From Cryptomeria japonica (Eukaryota > Streptophyta > Pinopsida > Cupressales > Cupressaceae), in NCBI RefSeq assembly GCF_030272615.1, contig NC_081410.1, forward strand, positions 288,113,957 through 288,177,956: a stretch of DNA of 64,000 nucleotides. Reading direction: 5' to 3'. Of this stretch, positions 1 to 10,989 are shown one piece after another. How positions within the stretch are numbered: the stretch's first letter is position 1; every line of letters starts with the position of its first letter. Under the pieces are notes generated by a model, which was given only the letters and a program-made list of their open reading frames with translations, was not told where the DNA came from and ran no database searches. The position numbers were made by a program, and so were the translations under genes.

Positions 1-2
1 TT

Positions 3-113
3 GCATTGGAACATATTTCCAGTAAGGAACAGTTAGCAGACATATTCACCAAGCCTCTCCCAAAGACTACATTTATGTACTTAAGAGGTGAATTAGGGGT
101 GTTTCCCCTTTAG
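3..113 (+). CDS. Ty1/copia RNase H, C-terminal tail (partial, copia A)
   Basis: The open frame runs from the window edge to a TAG at 111-113. It contains the KEQLADIFTKPLP-type signature that closes the RNase H domain of plant Ty1/copia polyproteins. The domain normally degrades the RNA strand of the RNA/DNA hybrid during reverse transcription. Only the last 36 residues are present; the rest of gag-pol lies outside the window. The LTR of the same element follows about 255 bp downstream, which is the usual copia order. Confidence 0.85.
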   Translation, partial: ALEHISSKEQLADIFTKPLPKTTFMYLRGELGVFPL

Positions 114-368
114 GAGGTAAACTAAAAGCATATGCTCTGCATAAATCAGGTAGTGCATAGTCAAATTTATTTTGGATTGATGTGTTGAAGGATGCTACTC
201 CTCAGGGGGAGCAGCATAATGGAATAGGAAAGCTTCTGCCTCCACTTTGGCATTGTTGTCAAAGAGGGAGAAGATGTGAAGTGGAGAAGATATCTATAGA
301 AAATGGGGAGAAGATGTGAAGCAGAGAAGATATCTTTGTTTATTGCCATCAATGCCAAAGAGGGATAT
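114..368 (+). other. copia A 3' untranslated region and polypurine tract
   Basis: This non-coding stretch lies between the pol stop and the 3' LTR. It contains an imperfect 40-bp tandem duplication around GAGAAGATGTGAAG (about 268-335). It ends in purine-rich sequence (AAAGAGGGA, about 357-365) just before the LTR start TGTTGG, the expected place of the plus-strand primer. A second purine block (AGGGGGAG) lies near 204. The short minus-strand frame across this stretch is not a gene. Confidence 0.6.
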
Positions 369-1459
369 TGTTGGCATTATGTGAACCGGTATGTAGACAT
401 AATGAAATTGTATGTTGTCATTGATGTCAATATGCTGAAGAAGTGAGAACTGGCATATGAGAGAACTGGTAGAACATTGTGAACCTACAGTAGTGCCAAA
501 GTGAAGCAGTGTGCTTGTTCAAGGGGAACCAGCACATGGAAGTGTTGTATGACTACTAGTTGGTAGTCTCAACTTCAGGGTTTCCGGTTTAAGTGCTTCA
601 AGCTTGTGCGGCTCAACCGGTGACATTGTGTCATGAGTTAACATTGTAATAAAGAATAGATCATGTTGCCACATCACCCTTGTGTGCATGAAGGATCTTG
701 CATGAAGGAGATTGTTCCTATCTACCTCGGGAATGTGTAAAGTCTGTAAAATGGTGATAACATGTGATGGGTTATCGGCTGCCATGAATTCGGTGAAAAT
801 GGATGATGGAGAATATCTTGAGATTGGATCAAGACTGTTTCAATTAATGGAGTGTTGTCAATGGTCAGGATTGAACCATTTGAATTCCTTAACCTAACAG
901 GTTTAGGGTTTAGGGTTTATGCTACCGTCCTATCTGTTTTCCTATAAGGTCGATGTTGTGTCTCTTTCTGAGGTTGTTGGAAAAATTTGTGTGTGTGTAT
1001 CCGAGAGAAGGGATATGTAATTCTTGCTAGACCAAAAGGAGAGAAGTGATACCTGCAAAGTGTAAGTGTAGAATGTGAAGAAGAGATTAAGCAGATCTAC
1101 ATTGGCATTGAGTGTTGTTATTAGATCATTGTAATACCTATTGATCTCTAACCACCTCAATAGTTGGAAAATCTCTTAACAGGGTAGCCTTAACGGGCTT
1201 GCTGTAAATCCTTTAACAAGGTAATTCAAAGCTATTGAGTTCAAAATCCTTTAGCTATTGAATTCTTGAAATCCTCTAACAAGGTAACCTTTAATAGGGT
1301 TTAACCCTTAACCGGGTATTGTAGCCATCCCTTAACCAGATGATCTTTAATAGGATCGGTTCCTACCAGAACCTATTGTAATGTCTCTAACTAGACAAGG
1401 CTCCTAACAGACCGGACTTCTAAAGAGTTCAAACATAGCTTGTGGGTATTCATCCCCAC
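369..1459 (+). repeat. copia A 3' LTR, left part
   Basis: The LTR starts TGTTGGCATTATG at 369. It matches the reverse complement of the copia B LTR at 7750-9246 along its length, including the TTTAGGGTTTAGGGTTTA stretch and the GAGTTCAAA...GGGTATTCATCCCCA stretch. The match stops at 1459 and resumes at 6435, so the LTR was split by a later insertion. The 5 bp CCCAC at 1455-1459 recur at 6435-6439 as its target duplication. Adding both parts and dropping one duplication gives about 1.5 kb, the length of the copia B LTR. Confidence 0.85.
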
Positions 1460-2381
1460 TGTTGGCTCCCAAATCAATAGATTGCATAGGTTCTAAAGAA
1501 ATGCCAACTCCTATGATCAAACCCTCCAATTGACTTGGCCAACTTATAGAGTGAACCTATTTGGTTGCTAACTCTCTCACTTTAGGCTCTGCAGGACCCA
1601 GGCGGGTATACCTATTCACCAGTTGTTTTTAATGACCAGTGCTTTTTATAGCAGATTAAGTGTCTTGATCTGGTTTCCTCTTATCTCAGAATGGCATAAG
1701 TTCCTAGGATGGGGATATAGCAGATGAGTTCAAGATTGTTGTTGTAGAAGCCATTCGATCTATGTTTCCTACTTATTTACTCCTATCACTTTAAAATAAC
1801 ATATGATGAATATGGTGATAAGTGTAATTTGTAAATAGTCAGTGCCTTCTTCGTTGTATGGGCTACAGAGTCATTATATTTTCTTTAGGACTTACTGTGT
1901 GAACTTGTGAGACAGTTTTTAAACCCACCCCTTTATGGATCTGTCGGTTACTACTTCTTATGAGATCAATTGAATGCCTATATCATAAGTTGCTTGAATG
2001 AATTTAACCCTACCTTTAAGGGACCATTCAAGTAAGCACTGCAAAGAACAATTACAATTCACAAGCAGAACTTTTATTTCAACCTTATAACATACAACAT
2101 AAATTTCATTCAAAGAATATGAATAACCTTATCTCCTTTAGATAATATCACAAGCGACTGCCAATAACAAAATGAAATAATCCACAACACATACGCAAAG
2201 AAAACGACTGATCATAGTATGTATTCCATCAAAATTTGTATAACTGAAAACTTACAGGCTGTCATACATTGTTGTTTTGTTTCAATGATATCTCTTATCC
2301 CAATATTACAAAAACCTCTCTCATATATATATGAGAGCAAAATTATTTATGAAAAGACATGTCTTTTCGAAACACTAATTG

Positions 2382-5300
2382 TTAATTTTGAACATTCCTA
2401 ACAAACTTAAGTAAAAAGAGGTTAAGAATTCCTAAATGATGAATATAATCATCCTCTTTAAAAGTCTTGATCTTAATACTCTGTTTCTTCAATTCTTCTC
2501 CTTGTGAAAGGTATTCGAATATCATCTGGTTGACGGTAGGGGCCACGTCTTTGCTTCGATCCAATTTTGACAGAGCCCGATCCTTGATGCTTACAAGTTC
2601 ATTCCGCAAATCTTCCATAGACATTACTCCTCCTTCTTTATAAATCAAAGGCATTCCAATAGGGCTCCCATCATCCAATTCTTTAAGATCTCCTTTCAGC
2701 ATATCTTCGAATTTAACATGATCTTCTATATACGAAGTCCCTTCAACCTCCTCCTCTGGCGTCATCACATCAACACTATTTATCACCTCATGCAATCGTG
2801 TTTTTAACCTTTCATGCTCTCTTAATGCCTTTATGGTTCTAGTGTACACCCTCCAATAATGTTCGACATGTTTAAGCATGGTGTTGAATCGGTGCTCAAT
2901 GATATCATTAACCAATTTATCCATCTTTTGCTAGATATTATTTACCTGTTTGGTAGCCTTATCCGCTTGATACTTCCAATACAGAACATTAGAAACATCA
3001 TCCAAGCTTTTTCCTGTGGGATATGAGGCATATTCACTTAAAGGAGTTCCTGTCTCAAGTTGTAATATCTTCGCTTGTAACTTCTGATTCTCCTCTTTAG
3101 ATCTTTCATACAAGCCCTTATAGGTAATATTTTCCCTGACCAAAAACTCTGTCTGATCCAAATTTAATTTGGCTACATCCAGGTTCAATTTTGCAGTGAC
3201 CCTAGGGTCAGTCTTTCCAACCTGATGGATCATGAGGTGTCCAAAGGTTTCTTTGATATCCATAATAATTGGTCTTTTTCCTTTTGGATATAATGCCCAT
3301 TGTAGGAGAGCCTTTTGATCAGGATCATATCCGGAGCCTAGGAACAATTTATCTATCTCTTGAGGCAACACCTGTTGATTTAGGTCCTGCTTCTTCAAGA
3401 ATCCATCAAACAGAAGTGCTGAATTTATGTCCCAACTAGAAAAGATGATAACACCAGCCTCTTTTAATATTTTCCTCCCTTTCTCAGGGGTCATATCTTT
3501 CATGAGGGTATCGATTTCATCCTGTAGCCTTTTCATCTATTCTTCTTCTGGTCTCCCAGCCATACTTCATTTCACATGAGCCCCTTTATACTGGTACAAG
3601 AATGAAAGGAATTCCCTTGAAGAAGTGAATCCGTCATTAGCAACAAAGTCCTCATGCTCTGTCATCCTTATATCAACTACATCTTTAATATTGAATTCAC
3701 CAGTGTCCACATCTACCTCTGCTTCAAAACCAGGGGGATAATCTTCTCTTGGGGAGTTAGCAGGGATGCTACTAGCAGCAGATTTTGGTGACATGTGAGC
3801 CAATGGTTGACTATCCTTTTCAGTGTTGATAAAATGGAGGAACTATGGGGGGACTCTGTGCATAATCTCTACCTCATGTTGAAGTAGTTTTTTGGCTATC
3901 TCCAAAGGATCTTGGAGGTTTCCAAGTAGGTCTCCATCCACCATCCCCCTTGCTCTTTTCCATTTGAAGGCTTCCCAAGTCATTTCGCTTCTTTCTTTCA
4001 AAACCTTGGCCTCTTCCCTTTCAAGGTTCTTGATTAAATCATCTGGCATTTTAGCCACATGTATTCTGGCTTTTAGTTTCTGTGACGCCCTTGCAGCTCT
4101 TATATATCCCTCAGGATCAAAGTTCTCTCTAGGATCACCCAGAGTCATGCCATAATAATCTAATTTATTTTGAAGTAAATGATAGCTTTTGGAACTTTTA
4201 ACAATAAAATCAGAAAACACCAATAACCCTGGCACAATGGATTGTTTACCAAAATCCGTAAGATGTTTGGCACTGACAGCAGATAATTGTCTCACAATCT
4301 CTAGGCTAGCCACCCTGTTTGGTACTATAATTGGAAGCATGTATGGCTTTCCTTCATACCCAAATAGCCTGATTTCTGTGTGATTAAGGTGGCAATACCA
4401 ATCACCCCAGTTGTGATCAATCTGAGACTCTGGAGAGAAGTCTTTTGGCCTGAGGAATCTCTTAATTTCAGGAGACAGAGTATAATCTCTATGTTGTCCA
4501 AAGGCCGCACTAAGAGGTTTCACAAAATATTCCTGAAAGTGCCAGTATTGGTTGCTTATGAATCTTTGATCCCATGCAGAAACCCACAACTGAACTGGTT
4601 TCTTCAAACCATTCTTATCATAAGCTCTGATGCTGAAATCGTCTGACCAGAAATTGATTTCTTGTCCACAATAAAGAATGATGTGCATCAATAAAGAATA
4701 CAATGAGAAATGGACATTTACAAGGTCTCCTTTCAACTTTTCCAACCCATGATTTAGGGCTTCTACAACATAAGTGGCATAGTCAAATGACCTAGGGTCT
4801 TTCGATTGTAAATCAGCACATAGAACCATAACCCCAATATCCATGAGAGGATGAGCCTCTAAGCCTAATACTTGGGCTGCAGCATAGTATGTATACTTAA
4901 AATACGGATGGAATTGGTTGACATCAAATGGCACCTTGTCATTTTTACTGAATGGAACAAAGGACCCTCCTACTTTTGGCTGGTGAATGGGTAATCTCCA
5001 TGTCCTGTAGATGTCCTCCAAATTAAAGAATTCTCGCGAAAGTTTCTGTATATCAATTCTCTCTTCTACTTCCTAGTCTAGATCAAATACCATATCAATA
5101 GTTTGTTTGTTAATCACCACCAAGGGATTCCCTCGGTAGTCGCATATGGTTTTGGTTTTTGGATCATAGCAATCTACCAGAGCTTTCATTAATTCAACAT
5201 CCACAAATACATTCGGGACTACCAATTTCCCTAAGTTTTTCTTCCGCAGGTTATTTATGGGCTCAGGAGCATCCCTTCTCTTGTAACTAAATAGGAACAA

Positions 5301-5525
5301 CTCATGTCCTCTGATTTTAGTCCATATGTCTCCTAGATGTTCAAATCTATCTTCCAACCCTTCTTCTTCACTCTTGATCTTTTTGGACCTTACACTGGAT
5401 GTCGAGCACTGGTCTAGCAAATCCTGAGTCAAAGCTCTACCCTCCTTTTTCTGTCGTTTAGGCTTCTCCTCAGGGTTTAATTCTTTCCCTTTCCTACTTT
5501 TTTTAGAAGAAGAAGAAGGTTCCAT
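2382..5525 (-). pseudogene. Long LTR-borne ORF of unknown family, broken by in-frame stops
   Basis: One frame of about 1,048 codons starts at ATG 5525 and ends at 2382. It is interrupted only by TAG at 5073, TAG at 3843, TGA at 3567, TAG at 3537 and TAG at 2931. I see no frameshift; each stop is one transition from a sense codon. The N-terminus is Ser-rich and strongly basic (KKSRKGK, KPKRQKK; NLS-like). The middle (about residues 165-430) is a Trp/Tyr-rich globular region with GYEGKPYMLP. The C-terminal third is charged and probably coiled coil. I do not recognise the family; there are no gag zinc knuckles, protease, RT or integrase motifs. The Tat B ORF at 36645-40220 resembles it weakly but in the same order (G-x-P-[YF]-x-[LI]-P followed by a Leu-rich helix). 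Role unknown; candidates are an accessory, gag-like or regulatory protein. Confidence 0.6.
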
Positions 5526-5809
5526 AATTTTAATTAGTATGAGAAATCACACTTACTTGGAGAACTGTCGAGCTCTTCTGATTGTTGCTTACGAACTTCA
5601 GCAAACTCCTTGTAATTTTCCGTCTTTTGGCATCAATCTGGTTCTTATGAAAATTTGATCAATTCAGCTGTAATTGCATGGGCAACTTGTGCACAGTTAA
5701 TATCTCTGCGTTTATAATGGCTATTCAAATGTTTAAACTTAATTGCAGATGTGACATTCTCCACTTGGGCTTTTAACTCCTTCGCGGGAAGTACTATTCA
5801 ACTGAAATG

Positions 5810-6340
5810 ATCTTGAATCGAGTTTTCGATGAAACCCTTGTCTTCGGCTGAATACTTTGATCTTTCATCAAAAGTTCACTTTCATCGATATCACCTTATC
5901 GGTGAATGGCCTATGTCGAAAAACCATTTTCTAGTCTCCTCGAAATCATCTTTTCTTCGATGAACTTTCCTTCGATGAGTCATTCGTGAGTTTCATCGAA
6001 ATCATATTTCGATGAGTTCTGTTCTTCGGTGAAAGTTCACGCAAGCCCTTCGAAAGCCTTTTTTCTTCGATGTCCTTTTTATTGATAAAACCCCTCTGTT
6101 TTTGTTCAATATAATGTTATCGATGAGATTTGCTTTTCGATGAATGTTTTTAAGTTTCTTCGGCAGTTGTATTTCTTCAACTTCACCTTTTGCTTTTTGC
6201 TTTTCACTTTTCGATGAAACTGGAGTATCGATGAGCGGCTTCTTTTATTTATCGAAAGAGATATTCCACCGAAGACATCTTACATAGTGTTTCACACGTC
6301 ATGTTCCATTTCGATGAAAGTATTCTTTTGGTGAAACTCC
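5810..6340. repeat. Array of TTTCGATGAAA-like motifs upstream of the LTR ORF
   Basis: About 14 copies of TTCGATGA or its complement TCATCGAA, with variants such as TTCGGTGAAA and TATCGATGAG, are scattered over 530 bp in both orientations (for example near 5823, 5955, 5971, 5993, 6008, 6135, 6209 and 6308). The stretch lies between the element end (6434) and the ORF start (5525), where the promoter of a minus-strand LTR would lie. The copies are irregularly spaced, so this is a dispersed motif cluster and not a tandem satellite. Binding-site function is inference. Confidence 0.6.
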
Positions 6341-6434
6341 TTTCGAGATGCTCGACATGATATTTTGGCTGATGATCTTTTAGTTTTTCTCACGCCTATG
6401 GGAAGATTTTTTATTTCAAATATAGTGTTCAACA

Positions 6435-6858
6435 CCCACCATGGTTTTTCCCAGTTGGGTTTCCACATGAAAAATATGTGTGTCATGTGTGATGCTTTTA
6501 TCTTGTGATGCTTTCCTATTGTCTGTCAAGCATTTGATGGTTCTGTGTTTTATTCCTGTCAATAAAACATGTTGAACTAGTTGTTATTATAATCTAATGA
6601 TAGATTACCTATTCATGCACAAGGGTGAAATGGTAGTGTAGTCTTGAGTTGAGTGAAAAGCTATGTGAGTAACCAGTTAATGCTTGTCTCAGTAATTCTT
6701 AGCTTTACCGGTTGCACTCTGTTTCAAACCGGTGTCATTGTTTGCCAGTCATTTGAAGTGTCTATTGTCAAACCGGTTTAAGACTGTATTTTTCTCTGTC
6801 CTAATTCACCCCCCCTCTCAGTACCGGGTGTGTACTATCCGTTCATCATTGAGTTATC
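6435..6858 (+). repeat. copia A 3' LTR, right part
   Basis: This resumes the copia A LTR with the second CCCAC copy and CATGGTTTTTCCC, then runs to CACCCCCCCTCTCAGTACC and ends GAGTTATCA at 6858. The same terminal sequence ends the copia B LTR (reverse complement of 7750-7800). Immediately downstream is the copia B gag gene, so copia A was inserted into copia B. Confidence 0.85.
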
Positions 6859-7678
6859 AAATATGTCCTATCCGGTTATAAGAAAAGCATTTCAAAGGGA
6901 GCTTACCTCTATATTTACCGGTTCCTTTACAAAGTTTCCTGGCAAGAAGAGCTTCAAATGCCAATAGAATCTCCTTATCATCCATTTCTTTGTTTTGTCT
7001 TGGCTCACCACTAGTGCTAGCTTCTCTTCCTTTTTTGGATGGTATAGCAGAAGCTTTAAAAGTTGATTTAGTCTTTTGAACACTGCCATCAAAACTATTT
7101 AGCTCATTGGTTGTCAACTTTGCAATGATGGAGTCTAGGGATACCTTAGTCTTGTCTACTGATCTCAACTCCTGAATAGCAGCAACCCTTATTGCATAGA
7201 GCGGTAATAAGGATCTCAGGACTTTGCTTACCATAGTAGAATCTTCCATTTTACCACCTACACTCTTGATATCTCCAACAACAATTTTGATTTTTATTCC
7301 ATACTATTGAATGGTCTCTCCTTCAACCATCTACATGTCTTCAAACTTCTCTCTAAGACTTTCTTCCTTAGCTTGTTTTACATGCTCATCACCGCCATAG
7401 ATATTTTCAAGAGTATCCCATACTTCTTTGGGATTTACTTTATCTTAGACATCAATAAACTCAATGTTAGATAAACTACTAATTAGGGCTTCCATGACTT
7501 GCCCATTCTCCTACATCTCTCTCTTTTGGTCATCGGTGAAAGTACCGATAGGGGCAACATAAGCATTCTCAACATAGCTCCAGTGGTGAGCACCCATGCT
7601 TCTAATGTATATCTTCATTCTATCTTTCCATATGCTAAAATTATCTCTATTGAACTTTGGACCTTCCCTCTTCATCAT
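6859..7678 (-). pseudogene. Ty1/copia gag (copia B), truncated and stop-ridden
   Basis: From ATG 7678 one frame runs to 6859 and encodes a plant copia Gag of the UBN2/DUF4219 type (capsid-like particle protein). It has the W-K-x-R-M-x-x-Y motif near the N-terminus, helices with VWDTLENIYGGD, then a Lys-rich linker and the start of the CCHC zinc knuckle (LKCFSYNRIGH, with the second Cys already Tyr). It carries several in-frame TAG and TAA codons. The gene is cut inside the zinc knuckle by the copia A LTR end at 6858; the remainder should lie left of copia A, outside the window. Confidence 0.8.
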
Positions 7679-7730
7679 TAGACTGGGATCTTTTCCTCAA
7701 GCGGTTAAGCTTATAACACAGAGGACCTGG

Positions 7731-7748
7731 AGGATGCTCTGATATCAA
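7731..7748 (-). other. copia B primer-binding site
   Basis: Read on the minus strand, TTGATATCAGAGCATCC follows the LTR end (TTATCA) by a couple of bases. It differs by one base from TGGTATCAGAGC, the initiator-tRNA-Met complement used by most plant copia elements. It fixes the orientation and the LTR edge. Confidence 0.75.
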
Positions 7749-7749
7749 T

Positions 7750-9246
7750 TGATAACTTAATGATGAATGGATAGTACTAAACCAGTACTGAGAGGGGGGG
7801 GTGAATCAGTATAGGCAAAAACACAATCCTAAACCAGTTTGTCAGTAGACACTGTGCTTTTTCAGACAAACAGTAACACCGGTCTTAAACAGAGTACAAC
7901 CGGCAAAACCTAGAATAACTGAAACAAGTGTAAACTGGTTGACACTTATCTTTTCATACAATCTAATACTTCATTTCCATTTCAGCCTAGTGCATGAACA
8001 AGTAATCTATCATAAAAAATATATATATAGCTAGATCAACATGATTTACCTTCAAACACACATCACTTAAACCATCACATGAATAAAACCACACATGACA
8101 CATAGATTTTTCAAGTGGAAACTCAACTAGGAAAAACCACGATGGGGATGAATACCCGCAAGATTTTTTTGAACTCTTTGGAAGTCCTCTTTGTTAGGAG
8201 CCTTGTTCGGTTAAAGACTGATACAATAGGTTATGTTAGGAACCGATCCTATTAGGGATCACCCGGTTAAGGGATGGCTAGAATACCTAGTTAAGGGTTA
8301 AACCCTATTAAAGGTTACCTTGCTAGAGGATTTCAAGAACTCAATGGTTATGAGTCACCCTGTTAAACGATTTATAGTAAGCCGGTTAAAACTACCCTGT
8401 TAAGGGATTTCCCAACTATTGAAGTGGTTAGAGATCAACAGGTATTACAATGATCTGGTAACAACACTTAATGCCAATGCAGATCCTCTTTAGCTCCTCT
8501 TCACCTTCAGCACTTACACTCTGTAAGTATCACTTCTCTCCTCTGGTCTAGCAAGAATCACGTATCTCTTCTCTTGGATACACACACACAACTTTTACCA
8601 ACAACCTCAGAAAGAAACACAACATCAACCTTATAGGAAGCAAATAGGTCAGTAGCATAAACCCTAAACCCTAAACCTTTTAGGTTAAGCAATTCAAATG
8701 GTTCAATCCTGACCGTTGAGCACATTGCATTAAATGCAATAGTCTTGAACCAATCTCAAGACGTTCTCCATCATTCGTTTTCCACCAATTTCATGTTGGC
8801 TAATAACCCATCACGTGTTATCACTGTTTACAGACTTTGCACATTCCCGAGGTAGATAGGAACAATCTCCTTCAAGCAAGATCCTTCACGTGCACAAAGG
8901 TGATGTGGCAACATGATCTATTCTTCATTACAATGCTAACTCATCACACAAAGTCACCAGTTGAGTCACACAAGCTTGAAGTATTTCAACCGGAAACCCT
9001 GAAGTTGAGACTACCAACCAGTAGTCATACAAAGCTTTCATGTACCGATTCCCATAACCACATGCTGGTTCACTTTGAAGAAACATACCGCTTCACTTTG
9101 GCACATATACTGGTTCACAATGTTATATCGGTTCTCATGTATACCAGTTCTTGGTAACATACCAGTTCTCTCTTCTTCGGCATATTGACATCAATGACAA
9201 CATACAATGTCATCATGTCCTCATACCAGTTCACATAATGCCAACA
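7750..9246 (-). repeat. copia B 5' LTR (1,497 bp)
   Basis: On the minus strand the LTR begins TGTTGGCATTATG (9246) and ends TTATCA (7750). It is the same family as the copia A LTR. It holds an internal AAACCCTAAACCCTAAACC stretch near 8662 (telomere-box-like) and many ACCGGT or CCGGTT words. The GAGAGGGGGGGGTGAATCAG-type block near its end is also seen in copia A. No two-sided target duplication can be checked because the left end of copia B lies outside the window. Confidence 0.85.
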
Positions 9247-10989
9247 TGTTACAGCTTGCAGCGTAGCATTTCCAATTGCACAACAGGTTGTCCCCTACTC
9301 GCATTACATGGCACGGTCGGAGGGAGCTCGGGCACCTCATCAGGATCCCAGATAGCAGGATCCTCCTCCTCCTGACGATAAGGAAGAGGCCGAGAGCTAC
9401 ATGTTTTTGTTTTTTTTTGTAGCTCTGATATTTTTTTGTAGACACACCCATTTTTTTTGTAGCCTATACGATTCTTGCTCTGATGGGAGTTTGTATATGT
9501 CATTTCACATCATTTTGTACTCTTGTACTTTATACGATATATATATGAGATCTGATTTGACTTCATCGTACCTGTGTTGATTCAATTATGAGATACATTC
9601 TATATGTATGCATATATTTTTCTCAGTATGGATGTATGTAATGCAAATGAATATGGATGTTTATTTTTGTTTCTTTTCACATGCAAATAGATGAATGAGA
9701 ATGAGTAATTATATTGCAAATTTTTATTTTTCTATGCAATAAGATGAATGCAAATGAGTAATAATGAAATGTATGAATCTATATAAAAAAATTATGTATG
9801 CAGCTAACATCTCAAAACAGAAGTACTCGATCGCAGAAATGATGAAAAATAGACCACTTAGCTAAAAAATGATGATGCTTCTAGCTCTCATTCAGAAGAT
9901 AAAGAGATCATTATTATCATACTGAAATCACTCTAAATTCACAAAATACATAATGAAATGAAAAATATGAAATGCAACCTAAACCTATTCACTAGATTTA
10001 AAATGCTTAAGATTCATCACCGAGCATAACGAACATAACAGGAAGATTAGAGTTGCTTTCTTTTCAATGTGCAATTTTAATTATCTTGTCCACAATGATC
10101 CTTTTTTCATTCATATCCTTGGATAGATTTCGCAGGGACCTGAATTGCATCATAAAGAAATTCCCTCAAAACAAACAAAGAAATGACATGGACCTCCCTG
10201 TAGCATTCAAATCAGCGAAGTTGAGGTATGTGTGGCAATTTCACCTTGATGTGAAGACTCTTATCACAGACACCCAACTGATTAGATGTTTCCAGATCAT
10301 TGGGATCATTCCTACAAGTAGAACACAAAAAAAATATTATGCCCCCAATCCTTGCTCCTCTTAGTCAAGATAGACTTCCTTGAGTTACTCAGAGGGATAA
10401 TAATCAAAAACCAATATAAAAGATAGCACACAAAGAAAATTTTCATGCATAGCTCAAATTGTTTAGTGATTGTTTTTCGATATGTTGTTTTTCTTGTTAA
10501 CTCAATGATAAAACTCTTCAGTAGTCAGGAGACAGGTGACTGACTCGGAGTGGACGACCAAGTTTCACTGACAGAAAGATGACTTGGTTGATACTGCTTA
10601 AGACATGTAATTTGCTATATCGATTAACCTAAGACTAGGATGTTGATCAGTTTCAAGCCATGAGGGTTCCAATGAACCAGGATGTCACAAAAGTGACTGA
10701 AATATATGTACAAGCGAAAGCAAAGATGCAGGAAAGCGGGAATGCCAACATTGTATTGATAGATGGAGCGCTCAATTACAAGAGGCACCTGTTTGCCAAG
10801 TTTTCACTTGCTTGGCAAAGATTCTTTTTTTTTTACCAAGATGCATGTTTACCATGTTTTCACCAAGGCACTTTCTCTCTTTATATTTTCTTTTCTTTTC
10901 TTTTTCTATTTTTTTTCTTTTTCTGATTTTTCTGATTTTTTTAATTTTTTTTCAGGACTTTTCAGTTGTACATGTTGGAGCAAAGAATT
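9247..10989. other. Non-coding stretch between copia B and Tat A
   Basis: No convincing gene is present. A short GC-richer block (about 9290-9395) is followed by three T-run plus GTAG units (about 9407-9463) and then AT-rich DNA. A perfect hairpin TTTGCCAAG...CTTGGCAAA sits at about 10792-10820. A pyrimidine tract of about 100 bp occupies 10856-10965, just past the Tat A integrase stop. On the minus strand this is a purine tract where the 3' polypurine primer would be expected. I could not find the Tat A 3' LTR here (no match to its TGTGTGTGAAAAG or TATTACA ends), so that end seems lost or too diverged. The small plus-strand frames across the T-rich run are low-complexity artefacts. Confidence 0.5.

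Larger units (their letters stand above)
1460..6434 (-). mobile_element. 4,975-bp TG...CA element with internal ORF; probable solo giant LTR
   Basis: The unit begins TGTTGGCTCC, ends GTGTTCAACA and is flanked by CCCAC on both sides, so it is a clean LTR-type insertion into the copia A LTR. I see no direct repeat between its two ends, no primer-binding site and no gag or pol. A complete two-LTR element is therefore unlikely, and a solo LTR left by LTR-LTR recombination is the simplest reading. In the minus orientation it holds about 0.9 kb of upstream sequence rich in TTTCGATGAAA motifs, one long ORF (5525 to 2382), and a 922-bp tail. Tat B repeats this layout with a 915-bp tail, so I infer a related family. 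A non-autonomous LARD or TR-GAG element is the alternative. Confidence 0.7.

Noticed and set aside
893-925. True interstitial telomere
   Set aside because: There are only about two and a half repeats, and the run is a fixed part of a copia LTR present twice in the window.
3892-4646. Plus-strand frames opposite the LTR ORF
   Set aside because: They are antisense shadows of the minus-strand frame with no start context or recognisable product.
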